39,012 nt of DNA, taken from positions 1 to 39,012 of the forward strand of contig CAYFLR010000056.1 of NCBI GenBank assembly GCA_964343805.1, in the 5' to 3' direction. Below are positions 9,090 to 18,336 of this stretch, one piece after another. The stretch comes from CAYFLR01 sp964343805 (GTDB taxonomy: Bacteria; Bdellovibrionota_B; Oligoflexia; CAYFLR01). The position numbers were made by a program, and so were the translations under genes. The notes beneath the pieces were generated by a model that was not told where the DNA came from, did not search any database, and saw only the letters and a list, made by a program, of their open reading frames with translations. Position 1 is the stretch's first letter. Each line of letters begins with the position of its first letter.

Positions 9090-10289
9090 TTAGCCGGCCC
9101 ATCTTCCATTAAAAAACTCATTGGCATAGAAGTAATTCATTACCAAAAAGAGAAAAAACACCGGAAAAATAAACCGTTTATTATCACCTAACCATGCCGA
9201 TAGTACCATAAAGACTCCCACTCCCGCTAGTTGATAACGCCCTAGGGAACCCATTGCTATATCGGAATTTTCATGACCGCTGTTGAAATAGATTGCTAAA
9301 AACAAATTCAAAAAACTAAAGAGCAGAATAAACTTTGGAATAGGGGTTTTAAAGCCAATAATTAAAAACACCAAAGAGAACCAAAATAAGAATGAGTTAT
9401 AAGTAGCCACATCATGAGACCATAAACTCAAAAAGCCAAAGAACTCCTGATGACCCCATTTAAATCCATTAAACGGATGATAAAGAGTGAAGGTGTTAAC
9501 TAGACTTGGAGCAAAGCGAGTCCAGGCTTGCTGCCTTTCAACAAAAAGAAAAGGATTACCAAATTCTATATACTGAAAGGTCATAAAAGCGAGCAGTCCT
9601 GATAAACAAAGTAAACTAGCCAAACAGAGGCGAAGCCAACATTTCCCTCCTTCTATAGAAAAGTTCAGAAGGCTATGACGCTGTTCAAAGAGATAGAACA
9701 GCATTAAAGAAAAACCGATAAACACTCCGGTAGAACGGGTGGCAGTAGACAAACCTGCAAACAGGCAAGCCCAGAATAGATACTTTTTAGAGTATAAATA
9801 GAAGGAAAGGAGTGCCAAAAAGCAAAAGAGACTTTCCGTATAAATAGCATGGAAAAAGAAAGAGGTGGGATAGCATAAGAGCAAAACAACAGCTATCCAG
9901 GCAGTGCTTTTATTACTAAAGTCTTTAACAATTTTGAAAATAAGATAAGAGCTTCCATACAGGGAAAAAAAAGAAACTCCGAGACCTAAAAAAGCAAAAG
10001 GCCAGCCAGTTAGCAAATGAAATACTTTTATTAATAGTGGATACAAGGGGAAGTAAACAATATTACTTTGCACCATTTCATTAGGAACTTGATAACCATT
10101 TTGGACAATAGAAAAGTACCAAGAACTATCCCAAACTAACCAATTGGGATTAAAATCAGTGATCAACCCCCATCGCATAAGAAAGTATGTTTCAGCAACT
10201 AAACAGAGAAAAAAGATCCCGTATTTTGGATTATTTAATTTGCTCAAGTCGTTCCAATAAAGGGGGATGGGAATAATGGAAAAAGACAT
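9090..10289 (-). CDS. PIG-V-like membrane mannosyltransferase
   Basis: 399 residues, mostly hydrophobic, with about 9-10 membrane helices. W-D-S-S-W-Y (53-58) followed by N-G-Y, F-P-L-Y-P-L-L (about 80-86) and Y-T-E-S-L-F (150-155), plus a late G-R-Y-Q-L, are the landmarks of the GPI mannosyltransferase 2 (PIG-V) family, whose bacterial members use polyprenyl-phosphate sugar donors on the outer face of the inner membrane. The downstream DPM1-like gene would make such a donor. The start is uncertain: ATG 10289 overlaps the protease gene by 59 bases, TTG 10247 by 17, and neither has a good ribosome site. Substrate unknown. Confidence 0.8.
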   Translation of the reverse strand: MSFSIIPIPLYWNDLSKLNNPKYGIFFLCLVAETYFLMRWGLITDFNPNWLVWDSSWYFSIVQNGYQVPNEMVQSNIVYFPLYPLLIKVFHLLTGWPFAFLGLGVSFFSLYGSSYLIFKIVKDFSNKSTAWIAVVLLLCYPTSFFFHAIYTESLFCFLALLSFYLYSKKYLFWACLFAGLSTATRSTGVFIGFSLMLFYLFEQRHSLLNFSIEGGKCWLRLCLASLLCLSGLLAFMTFQYIEFGNPFLFVERQQAWTRFAPSLVNTFTLYHPFNGFKWGHQEFFGFLSLWSHDVATYNSFLFWFSLVFLIIGFKTPIPKFILLFSFLNLFLAIYFNSGHENSDIAMGSLGRYQLAGVGVFMVLSAWLGDNKRFIFPVFFLFLVMNYFYANEFFNGRWAG

Positions 10290-11469
10290 AACCAGGATGT
10301 GGATAGAGGTTACTCAGATTCTCTACATTCAATTTAATCAAAGCTTCTTTAAGAGCTGTTCCATTTTCTACATGATTCACAGCAAAAGCATCGGCTTCAA
10401 ATTCATTCTTTCTAGACCACATACTAAAAAACGGAGTGGCCCAAAAACTCACCGTAGAAAAATAGAGCCCAAAGAGAATAAACCCTAAATAAGCAGAGGG
10501 AGTATCAATAAGAAAAGCCTGAAAGAAGGGAGGATTTTTTAAAACTTGATCCAGTAAGAAGAAAATCAGAAACATCATCAGGGCAGAGACCACCATTCTT
10601 TTCAAAATATGTTTGTGTTTAAAATGACCAATTTCATGAGCGAGAACAGCTACAATTTCATCATGACTCAGTTTTTCTAGGAGAGTATCAAACAGAACAA
10701 TTCTCTTATTTTTACCAAAGCCGGTAAAATAGGCATTGGAATGTTTACTGCGCTTGGAACCATCCATCACTTGAATCTCTTTGAATGGGAATTCCACTTT
10801 TTTAGCCACTTCACCTATTTTGTTATTGAGCTCTTCATCTTCTAGCGGGGTAAATTTATTAAAAAGAGGGGCAATTAATACAGGATATAAATAGGCCAAT
10901 AAGAGTTGGATTAAAAAGAGACCAGTGGCGGCAAAAAACCACCAAAAGGATCCCGCCTTCTCAACAAATAGAAAAATCATATATAAAATGGGAGTTAAAA
11001 TAAGGCCGTTTAGAACAAACCCCTTCAATAGGTCCATCACAAAAAGAGCGGGGGTGGTTTTATTAAATCCATACTTAGACTCCAAAACGAAAGTATGGTA
11101 AATGCTGGCAGGTAATCCTATAAAAGTGGCGACAAAACCAAGTAATAGGATATAGACCACCCCACGCCAAATATCTGAAGTTAAGTGAGAGCGAAGATAA
11201 AGATCAAAGTCATTAAATAGACCAGAAAATAACACCAGTAAGAGGATCAACGCGCTGATAAACGAGGTCACAATAGCAAACTTGCTTTTGGATATGGTGT
11301 ATAAATTGGTTTTATTATATTTTTCTTGATCTAAAAACTTACCCACTAACTCAGGAATTTCATGTTTTTGATCAAGAGCATAACGGGCATTCAGCAACAC
11401 CAGTACAGTTTCAAATCCAAACTCCATTAAATACATGATAATAAAGACAGAGAATAAAAGTAAAGCCAT
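10231..11469 (-). CDS. Ste24-like M48 (CAAX-type) membrane metalloprotease
   Basis: 412 residues from ATG 11469, chosen over the in-frame TTG at 11475 because AGGAG lies 6 bases before the ATG. The N-terminal half is the multi-helix M48_N region (R-Y-A-L near residue 29). The zinc site H-E-I-G-H is at about 278-282, and the third ligand Glu lies in F-E-A-D-A-F-A (about 358). This is the Ste24/CAAX protease 1 layout and normal length. In bacteria these inner-membrane zinc proteases act in membrane-protein quality control; prenyl-CAAX processing is not expected. First gene of a three-gene minus-strand group with the two glycosyltransferases. Confidence 0.92.
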   Translation of the reverse strand: MALLLFSVFIIMYLMEFGFETVLVLLNARYALDQKHEIPELVGKFLDQEKYNKTNLYTISKSKFAIVTSFISALILLLVLFSGLFNDFDLYLRSHLTSDIWRGVVYILLLGFVATFIGLPASIYHTFVLESKYGFNKTTPALFVMDLLKGFVLNGLILTPILYMIFLFVEKAGSFWWFFAATGLFLIQLLLAYLYPVLIAPLFNKFTPLEDEELNNKIGEVAKKVEFPFKEIQVMDGSKRSKHSNAYFTGFGKNKRIVLFDTLLEKLSHDEIVAVLAHEIGHFKHKHILKRMVVSALMMFLIFFLLDQVLKNPPFFQAFLIDTPSAYLGFILFGLYFSTVSFWATPFFSMWSRKNEFEADAFAVNHVENGTALKEALIKLNVENLSNLYPHPGYVFFHYSHPPLLERLEQIK

Positions 11470-11653
11470 GAACAACTCCTATTTATACCGGGCAATTAGC
11501 TCATCCTAATGCAAAATCAGTGTAAATTCAACTATCTTCCCCACTTTAAAGGATAAATTGCTAAAATTTTGTTAAAATGAGTCGATAGAGACTATGAGCG
11601 TTATTAAACCCGGATCCTCAGAACTTTTTGAAACACTGCGAGGAGACAAAAAC

Positions 11654-12328
11654 ATGTCATTTAATTTTGAGAAGGACTTTGCCAAAGCGATGTATGAGAA
11701 TCGCTTGAAAGCAACCACCGCCAGAAAAGCCCTTATTAAGGAGCAAAAAGAGAAAAGCAACAAATTACATGATCAATTACAGGCATTTATAAATAAAACC
11801 TTTAAGAAGTTTGTATCCTGGAGCAAAGGAGGGATGCTTTTTTCCACCAAGCATATTCCAAATAGAATTCATATCATTCCTTACCAGGTGCCCATAGAGT
11901 TACAAAACCCTCAATTGATCGTTTCCACCTCCAATCAGATTAAAATTGAATTTATCTTTCGACACGCACAGCCCCCCCACCCTGATTTACAGGAATTGGT
12001 CCCCGCTGATGCTATGGGATTTTTGGGCTTCACTGACGCCCAAAATGTTACTTTAGGCTTTAATCTCTATTATGACGAAGAGCAAAACCATCTTTTTTTA
12101 GCAGAGTATGATGAAATTAGACGAAGATTTCAGATAGTTACAGATAAAGCCCTGGGAAAACTGATTATTTACCTGCTCACCAAGCTCACTTTAGATAAAT
12201 ATGATGATTCCGCCTTTACCAAAGTGAGGCCGCCCGACACCTTTCATGCAAATAAAAAGGAGCCGAAGGAAGAGGAGTTAATGGAACCCACTGAGCCTAA
12301 AAAAAGTAACCTATCCATCACTATCTAG
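11654..12328 (+). CDS. Hypothetical cytoplasmic protein
   Basis: 224 residues starting at ATG 11654, preceded by GAGGAG at 8 bases; an upstream in-frame ATG (11594) has no ribosome site. No signal peptide or membrane segment. The first 45 residues are highly charged (K/E/R) and probably form a helical or coiled-coil segment, the middle is mixed alpha/beta (I-H-I-I-P-Y-Q-V-P-I and similar), and the C-terminus is a K/E/P-rich disordered tail. I do not recognise a family. Its end overlaps the convergent TPR gene by 18 bases. Confidence 0.75.
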   Translation: MSFNFEKDFAKAMYENRLKATTARKALIKEQKEKSNKLHDQLQAFINKTFKKFVSWSKGGMLFSTKHIPNRIHIIPYQVPIELQNPQLIVSTSNQIKIEFIFRHAQPPHPDLQELVPADAMGFLGFTDAQNVTLGFNLYYDEEQNHLFLAEYDEIRRRFQIVTDKALGKLIIYLLTKLTLDKYDDSAFTKVRPPDTFHANKKEPKEEELMEPTEPKKSNLSITI

Positions 12329-14495
12329 ATCTTTTTTCTGAATCCAAGATTGAAAATGTTGGCGATCACTGGGTAAACGGAGGTATTCAAAAAAGGAATT
12401 CCAAAAGTGAACAGCTCCAATGCCATATATTTTTTCTGCATCAATAAACTCTTCATCTTTCAGTCGATTGATTTGATCTGTCATAAAATCAAAGATATTT
12501 AAGAAGGGCTCCACACAGCTTTTCAGTTCAAAGTGATTCTCCACCGCATGTTTAATGAGTTCCAACTGACCAATTCCTCTNNNNNNNNNNTACTCCGAAC
12601 AGCTTAAAAAATTGTTGAAACTGATTGCCATCAATGTAGTTTTCTTTTTCTAAATCGGTCTGAGTTAGATTGTAAAGTTTATTAGATAAAATAGAGGTGG
12701 CAGCCTCTTTATGTTTGACCACCTGAGAGATCATTAGACTCATATTAGTGGCTGAGTGAATGATCTTGGCAAAAATATGATTGATATATTCTTTTAAAAT
12801 ACCAATCACCGAGATAAGAAACAGAGAGTAGGTTGGCTCCAACTGCCATGCTCCATGATGAAAGTCAATAAAGTGACTTTTCTCTTTAATACCCCTAATA
12901 GAATTCAATTGTCTAAAGAAGGTATCCATACTAGAGTGGTTATGCTCTGACTCAGGTAACCAAACCATCTCAGCAATGGTGAGGATTTTTTCAAATTCAC
13001 GGATCATTTCGAAAATGACTTTTTGATTTTTCTCTTCTTCAATCAGGGGCTGCACCAACTTCATCTCATGCTGCTTGATCTTATCATAGGTCTGTTCGAG
13101 CTCCCCTTTTTGAACTGAACTCTTTTTAGCGCCTTCTCCAAAATCACCTTTGAACTTGAGCAAAGTTTCTCGGGTGAGATTGGTGGATTGGTTGGCCATA
13201 TCTAAAAAGTTAGTGACACGATAACTGCAATAGGAGAGTCCGGTGCGCATTTGGGCGCTCATCATCTTCAGCGACTTTCTTTGAGTCTCAGAATAGTTTT
13301 GAACCTCTTGATCATCTTGTTGGATAATAGCCAAGTGCCTGAGGGCTTTAAAATAATCAGGTTTTAAAGAGATGGCCTTTTTTAGAGCATCCACAGCTTC
13401 AGCTTCACGATCTAATTTTTTCAAAGCCAGGGCAAAGTTAAAATAGAGTTCAGAGTTCTTTTTGATCTGTTTAAGAGCCTTTTCATAGATGGCTAAGGCA
13501 GTCTCCGGCCGATTTTGTTTTTTAAAACAGATGGCCAATTTATTAAGGAGTTTTAGATCAAAGGCTTTATTTTCTTGAATTAACTTGGAGTAGAGCGGTA
13601 ATGAGAGATCGGTTTCCTCTAAAAAGAAATGAGCATCAGCTAAAACCGGGTAGAGGAATTCTTTATCCAACTTGAAGTCAACAGCCCGTGCAACCAATTT
13701 AATAGTTTCTTGATACATTCCATGGAGATTATAAATCTCTCCCATCACCAGATAACGGTAAGGGTTTTTGGGACTAATATCTAAAGCAGCAGAAAAATGA
13801 TTCACCGCCTGCTTAGTGAAACCCAGTTTTAAATAGACTTGCCCTAACTCTTGATGGGGATGAACTTTAAAGGGAAGATTGTTTAATGACTTTCGAAAGG
13901 CATCGATCGCATTATCTAGGGCATTTTGCCCTAGAAAGACACGACCTAATCCTAGATAAGCCCGCCCTTTCAAAGTGACATTGGGTCTTGCAATGAGGGT
14001 TTGATAAATCTTTGAAGCCTGCTCATACTGTCTATCAAGAAGAAATAATCGAGCGGTTTCCAACAGATATTCAGGGCGCTTTTTATTGGTGTAGCGATCA
14101 TAGAGGGTTTTAATATGCTCTGAAACGGCTTTACCTGAAAAGGGAGCTCTGATAAAACCATCTACTTCCCTCTCTTTCATCAGAGCCAAATCCGCTTTAT
14201 CCGCATCCTCAGAAAAAATAACAAAGGGGGTTCTTTTAATGCGACTGTCATTAAAAACCTCTTCCATCATCTCCAAGGAATCCATATTCTTCATATTGTA
14301 TTGACAAAAGGTAAAGTCGAACTGGGCGGAACGCAAAAGCTGCATAGCCTGCATACTGGTTTCAGCCCATTCCACATTTCGATAACCAATACTTTTCAAA
14401 ATAGATTTTAGAGATTCTGCTAAACCCTCCACCTCGGTGACGATCAGAAATCGAAAGGTACTAGACATTTGAGTATAGTTCTTATTTATTGCCAT
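12311..14495 (-). CDS. TPR protein with N-terminal degenerate receiver domain
   Basis: About 728 residues. The ATG (14495) shares one base with the TAA of the preceding gene (TAATG), which suggests coupled translation. Residues about 11-130 align with CheY-like receivers, but the phosphoacceptor Asp is Gln65 (C-Q-Y-N-M-K-N-M-D), the acidic pair is T-E, and the conserved Lys before P-F is Ala117. It should not be phosphorylated normally. Residues about 150-420 hold roughly seven TPRs (Y-L-G-L-G-R-V-F, L-G-Q-V-Y-L-K-L-G, A-L-A-I-Y-E-K-A-L). The C-terminal 300 residues are helical and unrecognised. The gap at 12581-12590 needs 9 or 12 bases to keep frame; both sides are read as one protein ending at 12311. 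No signal peptide: a cytoplasmic scaffold is inferred. Confidence 0.82.
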
Positions 14496-16435
14496 TAGAA
14501 ATACCAACTGAGTGTCATATAACCATAATGCTGTGATTTTTGGTCTGCTTCAATGTCGGAGAAGGTTCTTGAAAGATCCATTCCCAATGCTAATAGATAA
14601 TGAGCCACTGGCTGATAGGAGGTTTCCGCCGTCCATTTTAGGCCACTTTCACTTCGTCCCTCTTCTCCCGACTGGAAGGGTTCATAATAGGTGAGGTTCA
14701 ATTCTAAATTACTTCTGCCGGTGAATTTCTTATAGGTGGCTTCATATCCTGGAAGGGACAATTTCAGCAGTGTATTACTTTTCCCAGGACTGGCAAAGCT
14801 GGTAAACTGCATCACACTAGAAGAACGAATAAAGTGATACATTCCCTTCATGGGTGGTAATACATATCTCACCGTGGCTGAAAGTATATTAACAAAGTTA
14901 TTATCTGCCTCAGAAGCCCCACTGGTAAAACTAAATTGGTAGTTATAGAGCATCTTTAGAGGTTTAGTTATTTCATGAACCAAGGTGGGAGAAAAACCAA
15001 AGGTCGATGTTAACTCCTGCTTGGCGTTATAGCTAAAACTGATGGGAGCATTACCATAAGTATATATCTTTTTTGATTTATCAAAAAAGCCGAGGGGCAA
15101 CCTCAAAGAGGGAGTCAAAGTATAACTTCCACTATTTAAAGTGTCACTGTAGTCACTCCAATGTTGGGTATAGGAAAGCGAGTTATCAAAACTCCATAAA
15201 AAGGAACGATCATTGGCACCTGGTTTTTTAATGGAAATAGCACCACCCACTTGAGAGAACCAACCTCCAATATCTTTATCAGTGCTCACATTAGGTTCTC
15301 CTGGCACATTATTCGTCACTTTGGTACTAAAAAAGGAGCTGTAAAACACCATCCTATTTCTCAGGATATCCACCAAGAAGTTCTGACTTGATTTTTTTAA
15401 TTTAGGATTTTTCATATATAAAATGGAGTTTTCCATTGCCGCCTGTGCATAGAGGGTAGATCCATTGCGAAAATGACTCACACCAAGGTAATAATTAAGT
15501 AACTCCTTATCCGCATCATCATACTCTATGGCTTTCTCAATATGTGGAATGGCCTCATTGTATTTCTTTTTCTCGAAATAGGCTAAAGCCAATAAATACT
15601 GTATTTGCAATTCGTCAGGATCTTTTTCAACCGCTAGGTTCATCAGTTTGAGCGCTAAATCTAAATTATTTTCCTCATAAGAGCGCAGCGAGTTGGCCAC
15701 CACATAAGAGTTATCTAAATCAAAAAGCAAGAGTTTACGACGCAGCCAGGAGAGATCATTCCAATTGTACAGCAGTTCACTCTGGCTCCGATAAATATTA
15801 AAATCATCTTCATGAATATCGATCACATTGTATTCTACAAAATCAAGATTTTGTGCTTTTCCGGCTGCCACTCGATATTTCCGGTTTTTTTCTAAAGGTT
15901 GATAGCCACCCCTGCTGCTTTTAAAACTGCCATCCACGTGATAAAGAAAAAGCCGATCTTCTTTGCTGAAAGGCAGGGTTGCGAGAACCATTATTCCATT
16001 TCGCTTAGGGGTGGTGGTTCGAGTATTAACTAAAAACTGATTCAATTTGGTTTTCATAGCAAACTGATAGGGAATGCGAGACATATCTCGCTTAAAAACT
16101 ACAATGGCCTTACCTTCATCTAGATTCAGCTCTACTCCCTGCCGATTGGATTTGAGCTCCACCTCTGATTCCGGAAATAAAAAGATATAACCATCCACAA
16201 ATCCTAGTTTCAGGGTCACCATACGACCGGTGGAGACTTTCATGGGTTTCTTAAGTAAAAATGTTTGGTTATTTTTTACTGGTCGATCATTGATGGTAAC
16301 CGGACCTGAAAGATAGAGCACAGTGATAGCCGAAACCCTCTTGGCATTGGGCTTTTGAGCCTTTAACACCCCTTCAAACAAACTTAAAAAGAGTATTAAT
16401 ACACCGAGGCTGGGAATTAACTTATTTCTAAACAT
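14495..16435 (-). CDS. FecR-like / TPR / outer-membrane beta-barrel protein
   Basis: 646 residues from ATG 16435 (GGAG 4 bases upstream, one base after the previous stop). A signal peptide (L-G-V-L-I-L-F-L-S-L-F) ends near K-A-Q. Residues about 30-170 look FecR-like (repeated short strands, E-V-E-L-K-S-N, V-N-T-R-T-T-T-P). Residues about 255-340 contain two or three TPRs (L-A-L-A-Y-F-E-K-K-K-Y-N-E-A). From about 375 to the end alternating amphipathic strands finish in L-S-W-Y-F, the aromatic C-terminus typical of BAM-assembled outer-membrane proteins. A periplasmic sensing/binding module tethered to a barrel is inferred. It lies between a FecR gene and a pseudo-receiver TPR gene. Confidence 0.78.
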   Translation of the reverse strand: MFRNKLIPSLGVLILFLSLFEGVLKAQKPNAKRVSAITVLYLSGPVTINDRPVKNNQTFLLKKPMKVSTGRMVTLKLGFVDGYIFLFPESEVELKSNRQGVELNLDEGKAIVVFKRDMSRIPYQFAMKTKLNQFLVNTRTTTPKRNGIMVLATLPFSKEDRLFLYHVDGSFKSSRGGYQPLEKNRKYRVAAGKAQNLDFVEYNVIDIHEDDFNIYRSQSELLYNWNDLSWLRRKLLLFDLDNSYVVANSLRSYEENNLDLALKLMNLAVEKDPDELQIQYLLALAYFEKKKYNEAIPHIEKAIEYDDADKELLNYYLGVSHFRNGSTLYAQAAMENSILYMKNPKLKKSSQNFLVDILRNRMVFYSSFFSTKVTNNVPGEPNVSTDKDIGGWFSQVGGAISIKKPGANDRSFLWSFDNSLSYTQHWSDYSDTLNSGSYTLTPSLRLPLGFFDKSKKIYTYGNAPISFSYNAKQELTSTFGFSPTLVHEITKPLKMLYNYQFSFTSGASEADNNFVNILSATVRYVLPPMKGMYHFIRSSSVMQFTSFASPGKSNTLLKLSLPGYEATYKKFTGRSNLELNLTYYEPFQSGEEGRSESGLKWTAETSYQPVAHYLLALGMDLSRTFSDIEADQKSQHYGYMTLSWYF

Positions 16436-16436
16436 A

Positions 16437-17333
16437 TCACTCCACCCAAATTCTAACTTCAACTTTCTGTTCTTTGAAAAGCTTTTTCAGTTCTTGCTTC
16501 TCTGCTTCATTACGAGCTTTCTCTTTACTTTCACTGTATCCTTCGAGTAATAATGAATTGGTTTTATCATTATCTTTTTTGTCGGACTTTTTCTTTTCTT
16601 TATCGGAGGAAATGGATTCAACCACCACGCGGGGCGTGATCTTAACATTCCTTCGACGGACTTTGGCAGCGGCATATTTATGAGATGAGTTGGAAATACT
16701 ACTACTAATAATATTTTTGATTCTTTTGTTGATTTTATTTTTTTTAAACTGTCCTCCGCCAAAGGTCTGCATCTGATTCATTCCCACTCTCACCCGTTTA
16801 TTAGGATTAGAACGCTCTGCTATGGTAGGGAGTTTTCCTTGGGAACAGGAAACGCAGGCAATTGTAGTTTGTTTATTACTAGAATCGATCACTACATCAG
16901 TTCCTCTAATACCCATCACGGTACTTGTGGTTCTTACTTTAGCATCTCTTTTTCCTTTGATCTTTTTGTTTAAGTAAAGTCTAACTTTACCTGCCGCCAG
17001 ATCAAACAGTGAGGAGAAAACGGATCCCCCTTTTTTGATTTTAAACTCACTCATTCTACACTCAGAGCTCTCTTTGATATCCATAGAGCTGCCATCAATA
17101 AAGATCACTAAGGCACTTGAATCCTTTTCTGTTTTGACTAAATCCTTTTCATAGATTTCGCCATTGAGTTTGGCCTCTTTTACTTTTTCTTCCCCATTCT
17201 TAAAAGTGGTTATCCATACTTTGCCAGAAAGTTTACGAAAAGAGCCAATGGAGGTATCCGCTGCCTTCAAATAATTAATTTGCCCTTGATAAAACACCAA
17301 GATAAAAAGCAGAAAAAGCTTCGTTTTCAACAT
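16437..17333 (-). CDS. Exported FecR-domain protein
   Basis: 298 residues from ATG 17333 (GAGAG 8 bases upstream, clean signal peptide L-F-L-L-F-I-L-V-F). A GTG at 17348 overlapping the epimerase stop (GTGA) is an alternative start. A FecR domain covers about 30-110 (K-L-S-G-K-V-W-I-T near its start, D-G-S-S-M-D-I in the middle), followed by T-V-M-G-I-R-G-T-D, the usual ending of stand-alone FecR proteins. C-V-S-C in the next segment could form a disulfide. The last 100 residues are Lys/Arg/Glu-rich and probably helical. There is no FecI sigma factor or TonB receptor nearby, so iron signalling is not implied. Confidence 0.85.
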   Translation of the reverse strand: MLKTKLFLLFILVFYQGQINYLKAADTSIGSFRKLSGKVWITTFKNGEEKVKEAKLNGEIYEKDLVKTEKDSSALVIFIDGSSMDIKESSECRMSEFKIKKGGSVFSSLFDLAAGKVRLYLNKKIKGKRDAKVRTTSTVMGIRGTDVVIDSSNKQTTIACVSCSQGKLPTIAERSNPNKRVRVGMNQMQTFGGGQFKKNKINKRIKNIISSSISNSSHKYAAAKVRRRNVKITPRVVVESISSDKEKKKSDKKDNDKTNSLLLEGYSESKEKARNEAEKQELKKLFKEQKVEVRIWVE

Positions 17334-17344
17334 AATTAACACTC

Positions 17345-18304
17345 TCACTTTGTTAAATTAGATGGCTCTTTAAACCAGGTCAAAGTTTCTTGCAAGGCCT
17401 CATCAAAGGGAGTCATAGTCAGATTCTGATTGAGTTTTCCAAAGGTGGATTGGAGTTTTTCTAGAGATCCTAAGGAGTGGCGCACCTCTCCTTGACGTGC
17501 TGGCACAAATTCAGCTTTTATGGTTTGCTTACAGTAGTTATTGAGTTTATCTAAAAGTCCGTTTACAGAAACTTGTTCTCCAGTGGCAACGTTCCACACA
17601 CAGTCATCCCCCGCAGGAAAATTTAAGGAAGCGGAGCGAAGGATTTTCACCAAGTCTTTTACATAAACAAAATCTCTGGTTTGCTCCCCATCTCCAAAGA
17701 TTTTAGGGGCCGACCCATTTAGGATTTTGTGAATAAAAATAGGAATAACAGAGGCATAGGGAGATAGGGGATCCTGTCTCGGGCCAAACACATTAAAAAA
17801 ACGAAAAACTGAGGTCTTAATTCCATGACCTTTTTGATACATATTACAAATATGTTCTCCTGTAAGTTTACTTATGGCATAGGGAGATAAAGGAGAGGTG
17901 GGTGTTTGTTCATGAACGGGAAACTGATCGGGATTACCATAAATAGCGCAAGAGGAAGCCATGACCAAGTCCGTCACCTGATGCTTGACCATAGCTGCAA
18001 ATACATTCTCAGTTCCCGTCACGTTAATATCATAAGTATGAGCCGGATCGTCCAGAGATTTAGGCACAGAGATTTGAGCAGCCAGATGAATCACCTTATC
18101 TACTCCCTCCATGACCTTTAGGCAGAGGGGTTTATCAGTAATACTACCTTCCACAAAGTCAATTTTATCCATTACATGATTGAGGTTCTTCTTAAACCCG
18201 GTACTGAGGTCATCAAAAACTCGCACCTCATAACCTTCATCTAATAGTAAATCCACTAAGTTTGAGCCTATAAAACCAGCTCCACCTGTAATTAAAAATC
18301 TCAT
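17345..18304 (-). CDS. NAD-dependent nucleotide-sugar epimerase (UDP-glucose 4-epimerase family)
   Basis: 319 residues from ATG 18304 (GAGG 7 bases upstream; the TTG at 18310 is less likely). Extended short-chain dehydrogenase fold: G-G-A-G-F-I-G (7-13) binds NAD, and the catalytic S-S-C-A (117-120) and Y-A-I-S-K (Tyr142, Lys146) are intact, followed by R-F-F-N-V-F-G-P-R. Overall it resembles GalE/WbpP-like 4-epimerases acting on UDP-sugars for surface polysaccharide; the exact substrate cannot be read. It sits 32 bases after argF. Confidence 0.88.
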   Translation of the reverse strand: MRFLITGGAGFIGSNLVDLLLDEGYEVRVFDDLSTGFKKNLNHVMDKIDFVEGSITDKPLCLKVMEGVDKVIHLAAQISVPKSLDDPAHTYDINVTGTENVFAAMVKHQVTDLVMASSCAIYGNPDQFPVHEQTPTSPLSPYAISKLTGEHICNMYQKGHGIKTSVFRFFNVFGPRQDPLSPYASVIPIFIHKILNGSAPKIFGDGEQTRDFVYVKDLVKILRSASLNFPAGDDCVWNVATGEQVSVNGLLDKLNNYCKQTIKAEFVPARQGEVRHSLGSLEKLQSTFGKLNQNLTMTPFDEALQETLTWFKEPSNLTK

Positions 18305-18336
18305 GGTCAATCCTCATCCTTAAGTTTAAACCTTTT

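Noticed and set aside
9090..10289. Evidence of GPI anchors because of the PIG-V family
   Set aside because: Bacterial PIG-V-like proteins are generic polyprenyl-sugar transferases; nothing else in the window belongs to GPI synthesis.
16437..17348. FecR as part of iron-citrate sigma/anti-sigma signalling
   Set aside because: There is no FecI sigma factor or TonB-dependent receptor, and the domain is in a signal-peptide protein without the anti-sigma N-terminus.
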